Origin: Shewanella halotolerans
GTDB lineage: Bacteria; Pseudomonadota; Gammaproteobacteria; Enterobacterales; Shewanellaceae
DNA length: 64,000 bases
Assembly (NCBI RefSeq): GCF_019457535.1
Contig: NZ_CP080417.1
Coordinates: 248,001-312,000 of the forward strand
Direction: 5' to 3'
Below are positions 25,676-34,181 of this stretch, in pieces. Both the position numbers and the translations under genes were made by a program. The notes under the pieces are model-generated. The model worked only from the letters and a program-made list of their open reading frames with translations, was not told the DNA's origin and searched no databases. Position 1 is the stretch's first letter. Each line of letters opens with the position of its first letter.

Positions 25676-25997
25676 GATATATCTGACTTCTTTACTGGGT
25701 TATAGCTAGCCTAGCCCGAGGCGAACGGGAACACAAAAGCAAGCGGCGAAATTATGAAGATGCGCACAAAATGACACTTTTAGTCGGTGCTGTCTGCCGC
25801 TGAAAATCACGGCAGAAAAGGCCATTTTTACCCCCTAAGCATGATTTTCACGGCTGTTTTTGATACCCGAGCGAAAAAGAGGTATAAATATTTGATTTAT
25901 AGCAAGAGAATCGACTAATAATATCGGTTAATATCTAGACATATTTGCGATATGAAAATGCCTGATACTGGGCGCGATTAATCAACGGTGGATGATA
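25676..25997. other. Divergent intergenic region upstream of ygbA
   Basis: A 322-base gap between divergent genes. It has an inverted repeat TATAAAT-N5-ATTTATA (25883-25901) in an AT-rich stretch that may be a regulator site. It also has a looser inverted repeat, TGAAAATCACGGC (25801) against GATTTTCACGGC. No gene is seen. Confidence 0.4.
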
Positions 25998-26804
<807 letters not shown>

Positions 26805-26873
26805 TCTTAGCCCCGGCAGTAATCTACTGCATCGCGGCGAATAGCCGTGTAAACTAGTCAAGCAATACTAAAG

Positions 26874-26898
26874 AGGCGATCTGAGTGTCGCCTTTTTT
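26874..26898 (+). terminator. Intrinsic terminator
   Basis: AGGCGA (26874-26879) pairs with TCGCCT (26888-26893), followed by a T-run to 26898. It ends the transcript of the (EP)10 gene and abuts the tandem repeat array. Confidence 0.75.
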
Positions 26899-27115
26899 AT
26901 GTCTGGAACATTTATGTCATTTTCCCAAGGATGGAAAGAAAATGACGTTATGTCTGGAACATTTATGCCCTATCCGCAGGATGACTGGTAAGAGTTCCAG
27001 GGATGGAAAGGAAATGGCGTTATGTCCGGAATATTTGTGCCCCATCCGCAGGATGACTGGAGAGTGTCGGGGATGGACAGAATATGACGTTATATCCGGA
27101 ACCTTTATGTCTCTG
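26899..27115. repeat. Imperfect 71-bp tandem repeat array
   Basis: Units begin with ATGTCTGGAACATTTATG or a variant and end with ATGACGTT. Copy A (26899-26949) is internally shortened. Copies B (26950-27021) and C (27022-27091) are nearly full length and share CCGCAGGATGACTGG. Copy D (27092 to about 27115) is cut short. Differences between copies show some age. Open frames cross the array on both strands but are not convincing genes. It lies in the 372-base gap before the lipoprotein gene at 27177. Confidence 0.85.
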
Positions 27116-27176
27116 GTCCCAGGGCCATATTGGCCTTGGTTTAGGTTGGACAATCTGTGGTGAACAGGAGATCAAA

Positions 27177-27488
27177 ATGCGCAGCATGATGGCTTTCGCG
27201 GCGTTACTATTAACTATGACGGCTTGTACCCAGGTGCCACAATGGACCCTCTTCTATTATCCCGATGCGGCGCCGGGTGAATCCGCCGAGGCGCTGGCGA
27301 GCCAAGGTGAGCTAGACCAGCACATAAGCGGCTACTATCAGCAGCTGGATCAGTGCCTGGCAAAGGGCGCCGGTATGGTGAAACTGAGTCAGACGGGCAG
27401 CGGCAGTTATCTGTGCGGTGAACTATGTCAGCGCAATGAGGCGGGTGAGCTTAAGTGCCAACGCCTGGAAACTCTGGCAAGCCAGTGA
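27177..27488 (+). CDS. Small predicted lipoprotein
   Basis: A 103-residue protein with a lipoprotein signal: MRSMMAFAALLLTMTAC, where Cys17 would be lipidated. The mature part is short and contains four more Cys (QCLAKGAG, YLCGELCQ, KCQRLE) that could form disulfides. I do not recognise a family. AGGAG lies 5-9 bases upstream of the ATG at 27177; a longer in-frame reading from 27084 runs through the tandem repeat and is rejected. It ends 17 bases before selO and may be co-transcribed. Confidence 0.7.
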   Translation: MRSMMAFAALLLTMTACTQVPQWTLFYYPDAAPGESAEALASQGELDQHISGYYQQLDQCLAKGAGMVKLSQTGSGSYLCGELCQRNEAGELKCQRLETLASQ

Positions 27489-27505
27489 AGCATAAGGGTT
27501 AGCCA

Positions 27506-28960
27506 ATGAAGTTTAAGCAAGACTATTTCGACCAGCTAAGCGGGTTTTATTCCCAGGTGACCCCTCAGGGGTTGCCGCGCCCTCAGTGGCTGGCCTGGAG
27601 TGAAGATGCCGCCGCGCTAATTGGGCTTAAGCAGCCCGATGACGAGTTGCTACAGGGGCTGGCGGGCAATCAGGCGATCCCGGGGGCCAGCTATTATGCC
27701 CAGGTCTATAGCGGCCATCAGTTTGGCGGCTACTCGCCTCAGCTTGGCGACGGCCGCTCCATCATACTGGGCGAGGCCGAGGGTCCACAGGGCTACTGGG
27801 ATGTGGCGCTCAAAGGCGCGGGCATGACTCCCTATTCCCGCCATGGCGACGGCCGCGCCGTATTGCGCAGCGCGGTGCGCGAGTTTCTGGTTTCCGAGGC
27901 GCTGCATCATCTCAATATCCCCACGACACGGGCCCTGGCGGTGATCGGCTCTGACTTGCCGGTATGGCGTGAGACCCAGGAGACGGCGGCCATTACCGTG
28001 CGTCTGGCCAAGAGCCATATCCGCTTCGGTCATTTTGAGTTTTTCTGCCACAGCGAACAGGGCAGCAAGGATAAGCTCAAGCAGCTGCTCGACTTTACCC
28101 TGAGCCAGCACTATCCCGAGTTGAGCCGTGACCAGGTCGGTTACATCGCCTGGTTTAACCGTGTGGTGGCCGATACCGCCAAGCTGATCGCCCACTGGCA
28201 GGCCGTCGGCTTCGCCCATGGGGTGATGAACACAGACAACATGTCGATCCTCGGCGATAGCTTCGATTTCGGCCCCTTCGCCTTCCTCGATACCTTCGAG
28301 GAGGACTTTATCTGTAACCATTCGGATCCCAATGGTCGCTATGCCTTCGGTCAGCAGCCGGGCGTCGGCCTGTGGAACCTACAGCGTCTGGCCCAGGCCC
28401 TGGTGCCGATTATCGCCTCGGACGATCTAATCGCCGCCCTCAATACCTACCAGCATCACTTAGTGCAGGCCTATCTGGTCTTGATGCGCGATAAGTTGGG
28501 CATTGGGTTGATTGAGGCGGCAGGCAGTGAGCAAGATGAGGCGGACCTACAGCTGATAGGCGGCTTTACCCAGCTGATGGAGGCTAACCGTTTGGATCAC
28601 ACCAACACCTGGCGCCGCTTTGCGCAGCTGGATCCGAATAGCCAACACTCATCCCTCAGGGATGACTTTATCGATCTCGCCGGTTTCGATACCTGGTATC
28701 AGGCCTATCGCGAGCGCTTGGGGCAGGTGAGTGATGTGGCCAGATGGCAGGCGGCGCGGGCACAGGTGAATCCTAAGTATGTGCTGCGCAACTATCTGGC
28801 TCAGGAGGCGATTATTGCCTGTGAAGAGGGCAATACCCAGCCGCTGGCCGATCTGCACCAGCTGCTGACACGCCCCTTCGACGAGCAGCCGGAGAAGGAA
28901 GCCTACGCCAAGCGTCCACCCGAATGGGGACAGGGACTTATCATGTCCTGTAGCAGCTAG
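27506..28960 (+). CDS. selO: Protein adenylyltransferase SelO (YdiU)
   Basis: A 484-residue pseudokinase-fold enzyme that transfers AMP to Ser, Thr or Tyr of target proteins, linked to redox stress in the family. Matching segments are YSGHQFGGYSPQLGDGR, LKGAGMTPYSRHGDGRAVLR (nucleotide-binding region), FAHGVMNTDNMSILG (the inverted catalytic region) and DFGPFAFLD. The C-terminus ends SCSS; the penultimate-region Cys is conserved and is selenocysteine in eukaryotic homologues. Length is normal for the bacterial family. Confidence 0.93.
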   Translation: MKFKQDYFDQLSGFYSQVTPQGLPRPQWLAWSEDAAALIGLKQPDDELLQGLAGNQAIPGASYYAQVYSGHQFGGYSPQLGDGRSIILGEAEGPQGYWDVALKGAGMTPYSRHGDGRAVLRSAVREFLVSEALHHLNIPTTRALAVIGSDLPVWRETQETAAITVRLAKSHIRFGHFEFFCHSEQGSKDKLKQLLDFTLSQHYPELSRDQVGYIAWFNRVVADTAKLIAHWQAVGFAHGVMNTDNMSILGDSFDFGPFAFLDTFEEDFICNHSDPNGRYAFGQQPGVGLWNLQRLAQALVPIIASDDLIAALNTYQHHLVQAYLVLMRDKLGIGLIEAAGSEQDEADLQLIGGFTQLMEANRLDHTNTWRRFAQLDPNSQHSSLRDDFIDLAGFDTWYQAYRERLGQVSDVARWQAARAQVNPKYVLRNYLAQEAIIACEEGNTQPLADLHQLLTRPFDEQPEKEAYAKRPPEWGQGLIMSCSS

Positions 28961-29030
28961 CCGGCCGAGATAGCCGCACGTGGGCCTAAAAGAATCAGTT
29001 TGAAGAGGCAGGGAGAACCCTGAGTAAGTT

Positions 29031-29336
29031 ATGAATCAAGAGTTGAAGATCAGCGCCATTAAGGTCGAGCCCCAGGCCAAGAGCCTGTCGATTCTGGCCG
29101 ATGTGGATTTTGACCGCTTCGATCCTTTTGCCGAGGCGCTCGTTAAGGCGCTGGATTGCCGGGTGATCGAGCGTCACTGGGGCGCGGACAGGCATCAGTG
29201 GCTGCTGGAGTTCGAGGGCAGCCTGTTGCAGCTAAATTATGAGTTTTATGGCGATGTCTGCTGGCTGTCTGTGGAGCGCGACGATGAGGTCGAGGTGCTC
29301 GTCTATCTGGCCAGCCTATTGGAGTCACAGCTATGA
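29031..29336 (+). CDS. DUF3630-like small cytoplasmic protein
   Basis: A 101-residue acidic protein of unknown function, probably of the DUF3630 family found in Shewanella, Vibrio and relatives (QWLLEFEGSLLQLNYEFYGDVCWL is the part I recognise). There is no signal or membrane segment. Its stop overlaps the start of srkA in ATGA, so the two are translationally coupled. A small stem-loop, CAGGGAGAACCCTG, lies just upstream of the ATG. Confidence 0.7.
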   Translation: MNQELKISAIKVEPQAKSLSILADVDFDRFDPFAEALVKALDCRVIERHWGADRHQWLLEFEGSLLQLNYEFYGDVCWLSVERDDEVEVLVYLASLLESQL

Positions 29337-30334
29337 CAGAATCAATGCAAGGGGCGGGGTTTCATTTTCAGGCCTTGACGCCGGATCTAATTCTGGATGC
29401 CATTGAGTCTGTGGGCATCTACCCCGAGACAGGCCTGCTGGCGCTGAACAGCTATGAGAACCGCGTCTATCAGTTTCGCTGCGATCTGGGGCGACGCTAT
29501 GTGGTGAAGTTCTATCGCCCCGAGCGTTGGAGTAATGAGCAGATCCAGGAGGAGCACGACTTCTGCGCCGAGCTGGTGGAGGAGGAGATCCCTGTGGCGG
29601 CGCCTGTGATCATCGAGGGACGCTCACTGCAGGAATATCAGGGTTATCGCTTCGCGCTGTTTCCCTCCATGGGTGGGCGCGCCTTCGAGGTGGATAACCT
29701 GGAGCAGCTTGAGGAGGTGGGACATTTCATCGGCCGTATTCATCAGATGGCCAAGCGGCGTCCCTTTGTGCATCGTCAGACCCTGACCCCAAAATTGCTG
29801 GGCGATGAGTCTCTGGAGTGGCTCAAGGGCTCAGATCATGTGCCACCCAGCCTTGAGACCGCCTATTTCACTATAGTGGAACAGGTGCTGGAGAAGGCGA
29901 AAGCCATCTGGCATCAATATCCCACCGAGGCGATCCGCCTGCATGGGGATCTGCATCCCAGTAACATCTTGTGGACCCCGGACGGCCCCGGTTTCGTGGA
30001 CTTGGATGATGCCAAGATGGGGCCAGCGGTGCAGGATATCTGGATGATGCTCTCGGGCGAGCGCTCGCACCAGACCCTACAGCTTGAGGTGTTGCTGGAG
30101 GCTTATGAGGAGTTTTGCGACTTCGATAATCGCCAGCTGCATCTTATCGAGTCGTTGCGGGCGATGCGCATGCTGCATTACAACGCCTGGTTGAGCCGCC
30201 GCTGGCAGGATCCCGCCTTTCCGATGCATTTCCCCTGGTACGGCGAGGAGAAATATTGGGAGCAGCAGATCCTGGCCTTCAAGGAGCAGCTGGCTAAGTT
30301 AGATGAGCCGCCGATCACCCTGATCCCCTATTAG
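29333..30334 (+). CDS. srkA: Stress response kinase A (YihE/RdoA)
   Basis: A 333-residue Ser/Thr kinase of the choline-kinase-like fold. NSYENRVYQF near residue 40, KFYRPERW with the ATP-binding Lys, RLHGDLHPSNILW (catalytic Asp, about residue 205) and FVDLDDAKMGP (metal-binding Asp) identify the SrkA family. In E. coli it acts in the Cpx stress response and protects stressed cells. Its place directly before dsbA is the same as in E. coli, where the two genes are co-transcribed. Confidence 0.93.
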   Translation: MTESMQGAGFHFQALTPDLILDAIESVGIYPETGLLALNSYENRVYQFRCDLGRRYVVKFYRPERWSNEQIQEEHDFCAELVEEEIPVAAPVIIEGRSLQEYQGYRFALFPSMGGRAFEVDNLEQLEEVGHFIGRIHQMAKRRPFVHRQTLTPKLLGDESLEWLKGSDHVPPSLETAYFTIVEQVLEKAKAIWHQYPTEAIRLHGDLHPSNILWTPDGPGFVDLDDAKMGPAVQDIWMMLSGERSHQTLQLEVLLEAYEEFCDFDNRQLHLIESLRAMRMLHYNAWLSRRWQDPAFPMHFPWYGEEKYWEQQILAFKEQLAKLDEPPITLIPY

Positions 30335-30463
30335 TCGGGGCTAATTTGGCTGTAATTTGTAACAGAAAAATGAACTTATCCGCTTGAGGTGGACTCCAAA
30401 CCACTTTAAGGTATGGTCAATCTTTTTGTCATAGTGGTGCTGAGGCACTGTTAAGGAAGCATA

Positions 30464-31075
30464 ATGAAGAAAGCGTTATTGGTAGCACTGGCACTCTTAG
30501 TTGCCCCTATGGCGGCACTGGCCGCCGATTACAAAGAGGGAGTTCATTACACAGTGATCAACGATGGCCCAGCTACGGCTAAGCCAGAGATCGCCGAGTT
30601 TTTCTCTTTCTACTGCCCACATTGCTACAACTTTGCCAAGACTCAGGTGCCTAAGATCAAGGCTAACCTGCCAGAAGGCGTAGTGTTTAAGCAGAACCAT
30701 GTTGAATTTATCGGTCGTGAAATGGGCCCAGAGATGTCCCGTGCCTTCGCGGTAGCGAATCAGCTGAAGGTTGAAGACAAGATGGAACACGCGCTGTTTG
30801 CCGCTATCCACGACAAGAAGCAACGTTTCGTTAGCCGTGACGATATCCGTCAGCTGTTCATCGCCAATGGCGTAGATGGCAAAGATTTCGATGCCGCCGC
30901 TAACTCTTTCATGGTGAGTGCGCAGATGGCGCAGATGAAGCGTGCAACCGAGAATGCCAAGCTGTCTGGCGTACCAGCCCTGGTCGTGAACGGCAAGTAC
31001 CGTGTCGAGACTGGCGCGATTAAGTCTTACGACGAGTTACTACAGATCGCTTACTACCTGACTAGCTTGAAGTAA
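30464..31075 (+). CDS. dsbA: Periplasmic thiol:disulfide oxidoreductase DsbA
   Basis: A 203-residue exported oxidoreductase. The signal peptide MKKALLVALALLVAPMAALA is followed by a thioredoxin fold with an inserted helical domain. The active site is Cys51-Pro-His-Cys54 in FSFYCPHCYNF, the classical DsbA motif; the cis-Pro loop is in SGVPALVVNGKY. It introduces disulfides into periplasmic proteins and is re-oxidised by DsbB. GGAAG precedes the ATG. A strong terminator follows. Confidence 0.95.
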   Translation: MKKALLVALALLVAPMAALAADYKEGVHYTVINDGPATAKPEIAEFFSFYCPHCYNFAKTQVPKIKANLPEGVVFKQNHVEFIGREMGPEMSRAFAVANQLKVEDKMEHALFAAIHDKKQRFVSRDDIRQLFIANGVDGKDFDAAANSFMVSAQMAQMKRATENAKLSGVPALVVNGKYRVETGAIKSYDELLQIAYYLTSLK

Positions 31076-31092
31076 TCGGCAGTCGGTTATCG

Positions 31093-31115
31093 AAAGGGGC
31101 TTAGGCCCCTTTTTT
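31093..31115 (+). terminator. Intrinsic terminator after dsbA
   Basis: AAAGGGGC (31093-31100) pairs with GCCCCTTT around TTAG, followed by six T. It lies 18 bases after the dsbA stop. Confidence 0.88.
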
Positions 31116-31127
31116 GTTATCCAGAAT

Positions 31128-31166
31128 AAAAAAAACCGTATTTCCGGTCGCTATGGAAATACGGTT
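31128..31166 (-). terminator. Strong stem-loop with U-run on the minus strand
   Basis: AACCGTATTTCC (31134-31145) pairs perfectly with GGAAATACGGTT (31155-31166); the A-run at 31128-31135 is a U-run on the minus strand. No minus-strand gene is recognised to its right before zapB, so it may end an unannotated small transcript or block antisense reading toward dsbA. It lies in the 337-base gap 31076-31412, in which no coding gene is seen. Confidence 0.55.
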
Positions 31167-31222
31167 ATTGAGCTAAAAAGCTCTATTTACCCTGAGTAAC
31201 TGCTCCAATCTACCAGTGTGTC

Positions 31223-31248
31223 AAAAATTTGGCAAGCGCCAATTTTTA
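31223..31248. terminator. AT-rich bidirectional terminator-like hairpin
   Basis: AAAAATTTGGC and GCCAATTTTT pair with one bulged T around AAGC. A-runs on the left and T-runs on the right could terminate in either direction. Together with the stem-loop at 31128-31166 it brackets about 60 bases that contain another short hairpin (GAGCTAAAAAGCTC). Confidence 0.45.
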
Positions 31249-31412
31249 TTTCGCCTAGTCTATTAGTCTGATAGACAAGGTAAATTTTTAGCACTATGGC
31301 ATGCGGGTCAAATTTAGCGAAAAAAATGCTCAGAAAATTGAAACTAACATGGTAAAAGACCTGTCGAATCTAAGTATAAAAATAAGAACGCAGAGTCTTG
31401 CTTGGAGGTCTC

Positions 31413-31625
31413 ATGAGAGTTTTTCCTGTCTACGCACCGAAATTGATTGTCAAACATGCCCGAATCTTTGTTTCCGGGGTGATCTGGGTAAAAGACCTGG
31501 GACGATTAGAGTTCGAGAAAGGAAAATTTTTGCTGCCGCGTCAGAGCCTGCCTCAGGTAAAACGCGCCATCATGGAATTGAATGAAATGATTGAGCACCA
31601 ACATAACGAGGCGAAGACGGCTTAG
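31413..31625 (+). CDS. ytfK: YtfK (DUF1107), SpoT-activating stress protein
   Basis: A 70-residue basic protein. MRVFPVYAPKLIVKHARIF, VWVKDLG-like IWVKDLGRLEFEKGKFLLP and the C-terminal helix match YtfK of E. coli (DUF1107). YtfK stimulates SpoT to make (p)ppGpp under phosphate or fatty-acid starvation in E. coli; the same role here is inferred from family membership. The ATG at 31413 is chosen because GGAGG lies at 31401-31405 just upstream; an in-frame ATG at 31398 precedes that site. Confidence 0.85.
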   Translation: MRVFPVYAPKLIVKHARIFVSGVIWVKDLGRLEFEKGKFLLPRQSLPQVKRAIMELNEMIEHQHNEAKTA

Positions 31626-31642
31626 GTCTTCGCGCATCGAAC

Positions 31643-31681
31643 GCGCTTATCAATAGAGCCTCAGGCTCCTTGTATAAGCGC
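31643..31681. terminator. Nested stem-loop between convergent ytfK and zapB
   Basis: GCGCTTAT (31643-31650) pairs with ATAAGCGC (31674-31681), enclosing a second perfect hairpin GAGCC-TCA-GGCTC (31656-31668). It lies between the stops of two convergent genes. U-runs are absent, so it is probably an mRNA end-protecting or weak bidirectional terminator structure. Confidence 0.5.
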
Positions 31682-31694
31682 CTCTCCTCTGAAG

Positions 31695-31901
31695 TTATTC
31701 GCTAACTTCGTCGTTCAGCAGACCCACAAGCCCGGTAACTTTCTCGTTCCAAGAGGTGAGATCTTGGCTCAGCTGTTGGTTCTGTTCGTTCAGGGTATGG
31801 TTCTTCTGCTTCTCTTCTTCAAGCTCCATTTTCAGTAGCTCAATGGTTTCGAGTGCCGCTTGGATTTTTGTCTCCAGCTTGGACAGTAGTTCAAGGCTCA
31901 T
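31695..31901 (-). CDS. zapB: Cell division protein ZapB
   Basis: A 68-residue coiled-coil protein. The start MSLELLSKLETKIQAALETI followed by heptad-patterned LLKMELEEEKQKNHTLNEQN and a final LTSWNEKVTGLVGLL matches ZapB. ZapB is recruited to the division site through ZapA and links the FtsZ ring to the MatP-bound terminus region in E. coli. The protein is slightly shorter than the E. coli form. GGGAGG precedes the gene on the minus strand. Confidence 0.85.
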   Translation of the reverse strand: MSLELLSKLETKIQAALETIELLKMELEEEKQKNHTLNEQNQQLSQDLTSWNEKVTGLVGLLNDEVSE

Positions 31902-32087
31902 GGGGAGGTCCTAATAGTTTCTGGATGGTGCTTCGATTCTATCAGTGCGGCTATCTGAGTGAATAGCTAATTCGTGCTAAATGTCTAAAAATCCATCTAT
32001 ATATGGATTAAACATTGTTTATTTCGTCGGCGCGGCGAGCATCCTAGCCCAAAGGGCCTGTAGCCGACCTGTCGGCGAGCTCTGCCG

Positions 32088-32369
32088 TTAATCTTCTCGT
32101 GACTTGTCTGCCGGTGCGATCACCACACGATCGAACGCCGCGCCTTGGGTTAAGGGGGTGATGGCCTGAATATGATCTAGGCGGATCGCCTGCTCGCCCG
32201 CCTCGTTTCTCACGGTCAGGTACTCGCTCTTATCCGCCTTGGTGGTGAGTGTGATGGCGGTGGCCCTAATCTCTCCGGTCGAGGTCTCGATAAGCAGCTG
32301 ATAACCCCTGATGCAGGCCAGCTCCAGGTGGTCGTGAACATGACAGTCTATGATGCGATAGGGTTGCAT
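32088..32369 (-). CDS. rof: Rho-binding antiterminator (Rof/YaeO)
   Basis: A 93-residue protein of the Rof family: YRIIDCHVHDHLELACIRGY at the N-terminus (E. coli Rof has INCDDYDNLELAC), then a small beta-barrel with EYLTVRNEAGEQAIRLDHI. Rof binds Rho and inhibits Rho-dependent termination. The last 15 residues form a charged extension. It is divergent from the DUF1223 gene. Confidence 0.85.
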   Translation of the reverse strand: MQPYRIIDCHVHDHLELACIRGYQLLIETSTGEIRATAITLTTKADKSEYLTVRNEAGEQAIRLDHIQAITPLTQGAAFDRVVIAPADKSRED

Positions 32370-32465
32370 AGTGTTTCCTTAGGTTGAAGGGTGCGTCCTT
32401 GAACGTAAATGGCTCGGCGCCGGGTCTATTGAGTAGACCCATATCATCTTGGAGGATAAGCCGCC

Positions 32466-33338
32466 TTGAGTAAAGTCGCCCTCTTGTTCATGTTGAGCCT
32501 GTTGGCTCATCTCGCTTTTGCGGCTCAGACGCTGACGCAGTTTCATAAGCGCAGTGGTGAGCAGCAACCGCTTGTGGTCGAGCTGTTTACCTCTCAAGGC
32601 TGTAGCAGCTGTCCGCCCATGGAGCGATGGCTCTCGGGATTTAAACAAGAGACCGGCCTTTGGAACTATTATTTCCCGCTGGCTTTTCATGTGACCTACT
32701 GGAACTACCTCGGCTGGAAAGATCCCTTCGCTAAACGCGCCTTCAGTCAACGCCAGTATGATTACCTCAATCATAAGGGCATTTCCCAGGTCTATACGCC
32801 GCAGCTGGTGATCAATGGCCGCGAGTGGCGCCCGGGCCGGCAGGCGCTGCTGCCCGATGAGTCCGATAAGCGAGCGTTAGTGGGCAGATTAAGCCTGACC
32901 ATAACGGGGCAAGAGTTCATGGCCAGCTTCGACAGCCGGTTGCCCAGCAATCAAGGGCTCACCCTGCACCTTGCCCTGCTGGGTAGCGGGCTGACGACTC
33001 GAGTGGGTAGGGGAGAGAACCGAGGCAAACACCTGGTGGAAGACTTCGTGGTCTTGAGCCACAGGCGTTATTCGGCGTTAGCTAGCCAGCCCCTAAATGA
33101 CCAGGCCTTGCTTGAACAGGTTTCAGTTGAACAGGGCTCGGCTAAACAGGCTTTGGTTGGACCGGCTTTGGCTGGACAGAATTGGGATAAACAGACCGTC
33201 ACCTTTAGCGGGAGCATTGAGCCGCTCGCTAAGGCGGATAATACGCCTAAGCGTTTGGCCTGGGTGGCCTGGATCGAACAAGAGCATATTCCCTTGCAGG
33301 CCGTGGGCGATTGGCTGCTGGTCGAGGAAGCTAATTGA
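32466..33338 (+). CDS. DUF1223 exported thioredoxin-like protein
   Basis: A 290-residue protein with a signal peptide (SKVALLFMLSLLAHLAFAAQ) and a DUF1223 domain. VVELFTSQGCSSCPPMERWL carries a CSSC-type pair in thioredoxin-like position; YWNYLGWKDPF and YTPQLVINGRE are other family landmarks. Its function is not known. The start is TTG at 32466, following GGAGGA at 32450-32456; an ATG at 32490 would remove the signal's charged N-terminus. Residues about 205-240 contain a degenerate Gln/Ala/Leu repeat (LLEQVSVEQGSAKQALVGPA) unlike the rest. Confidence 0.82.
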   Translation: MSKVALLFMLSLLAHLAFAAQTLTQFHKRSGEQQPLVVELFTSQGCSSCPPMERWLSGFKQETGLWNYYFPLAFHVTYWNYLGWKDPFAKRAFSQRQYDYLNHKGISQVYTPQLVINGREWRPGRQALLPDESDKRALVGRLSLTITGQEFMASFDSRLPSNQGLTLHLALLGSGLTTRVGRGENRGKHLVEDFVVLSHRRYSALASQPLNDQALLEQVSVEQGSAKQALVGPALAGQNWDKQTVTFSGSIEPLAKADNTPKRLAWVAWIEQEHIPLQAVGDWLLVEEAN

Positions 33339-33367
33339 ATGATAGAAACAGGGAAAAGCGCCCAATA

Positions 33368-33392
33368 AAAAAGCCCCTTGCGGGGCTTTCTT
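33368..33392. terminator. Bidirectional terminator
   Basis: AAAGCCCC and GGGGCTTT (33370-33377, 33382-33389) pair around TTGC, with an A-run on the left and a T-rich stretch on the right. It serves the convergent DUF1223 (+) and beta-barrel (-) genes. Confidence 0.82.
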
Positions 33393-33405
33393 GTATAGAC
33401 TCGGC

Positions 33406-33996
33406 TTAGAAGCGGTAGTCTACAGACAGGTAAACCTGTTGGCTGTCATCCAGTGAGAAAGATGCCTTGTCGCCAGCGTCTGACGCGAAGCCTTTCTCAT
33501 AGTCTTGCTTCAGGTAACGGTAGCCGATCTCTGTGCTCAGGCTATCGTTGATCTTGTACATGAAACCTGTTTGACCACCCCATACGAAGGTGTTTTTAGA
33601 TTCCAGCATGTCTGTGTCTGGGCTCGTGTGGTTTACACCAGCTGTCGCACCGATGAACCAGTTGAACTTGTTGTTTGCATCCAGGCCAACCAGGTAGTCG
33701 TAAGACATCAAGAAGCTCTGCTGCTTAGCGAAGTCATCTGAGTTGTAAGAGTAAGTACCGTATACGCGGTTGTTGTCATTGAGGTAAACACCGCCACGTA
33801 GCTCATAGATCATGTCGCTATCTGAATCTTTGAAGGTGCCCTTGCTGAAGCCAGGATCGACCGCTTCGGTGATCTCTGCCTTGTAGTTGTTCTCTTGTGA
33901 ACCGATACCGCCACCGATGAACCAATCTGCTGCCATAGTTGGCGCTGACAATGCTGCGGTGATGACTGCGGCTACTGCTAATGTCTTCTTAGTCAT
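33406..33996 (-). CDS. Outer-membrane beta-barrel protein
   Basis: A 196-residue protein with a signal peptide (MTKKTLAVAAVITAALSAP, cleavage after TMAA) and an eight-stranded OmpA/OmpW-size barrel: DWFIGGGIGSQENNYK, IYELRGGVYL, VYGTYSYNSDD, GFMYKINDSLSTEIGYRYLKQ, and a C-terminal YLSVDYRF ending in Phe as outer-membrane proteins do. Aromatic residues alternate in the strands. No enzymatic motif is seen. The start at 33996 is used because it begins a standard signal peptide. Confidence 0.82.
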   Translation of the reverse strand: MTKKTLAVAAVITAALSAPTMAADWFIGGGIGSQENNYKAEITEAVDPGFSKGTFKDSDSDMIYELRGGVYLNDNNRVYGTYSYNSDDFAKQQSFLMSYDYLVGLDANNKFNWFIGATAGVNHTSPDTDMLESKNTFVWGGQTGFMYKINDSLSTEIGYRYLKQDYEKGFASDAGDKASFSLDDSQQVYLSVDYRF

Positions 33997-34181
33997 AATA
34001 TGCTCTCTTTTAAAAGGTGGTGTTGTTTTCGTTGAGGGCATAGTAAGTTAGCCTTGCTGAACCAAAACTGAATGAGATCTGCAAGTTAGTTTCTATTTGT
34101 CTTGCCGATAGGTGGATTGCTTGTGTGACGAAATGAGCGGGCTACTCCTGTGAGTGGGCCGTTTAATAAAGGAGTGAAACC

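Noticed and set aside
26917..27153. Open frames on both strands across the 71-bp tandem repeat
   Set aside because: Repeat units in phase make both strands open by chance; no ribosome binding site or sensible protein.
27084..27176. Longer N-terminus for the lipoprotein gene
   Set aside because: It would start inside the tandem repeat; a good ribosome binding site and lipoprotein signal begin at 27177.
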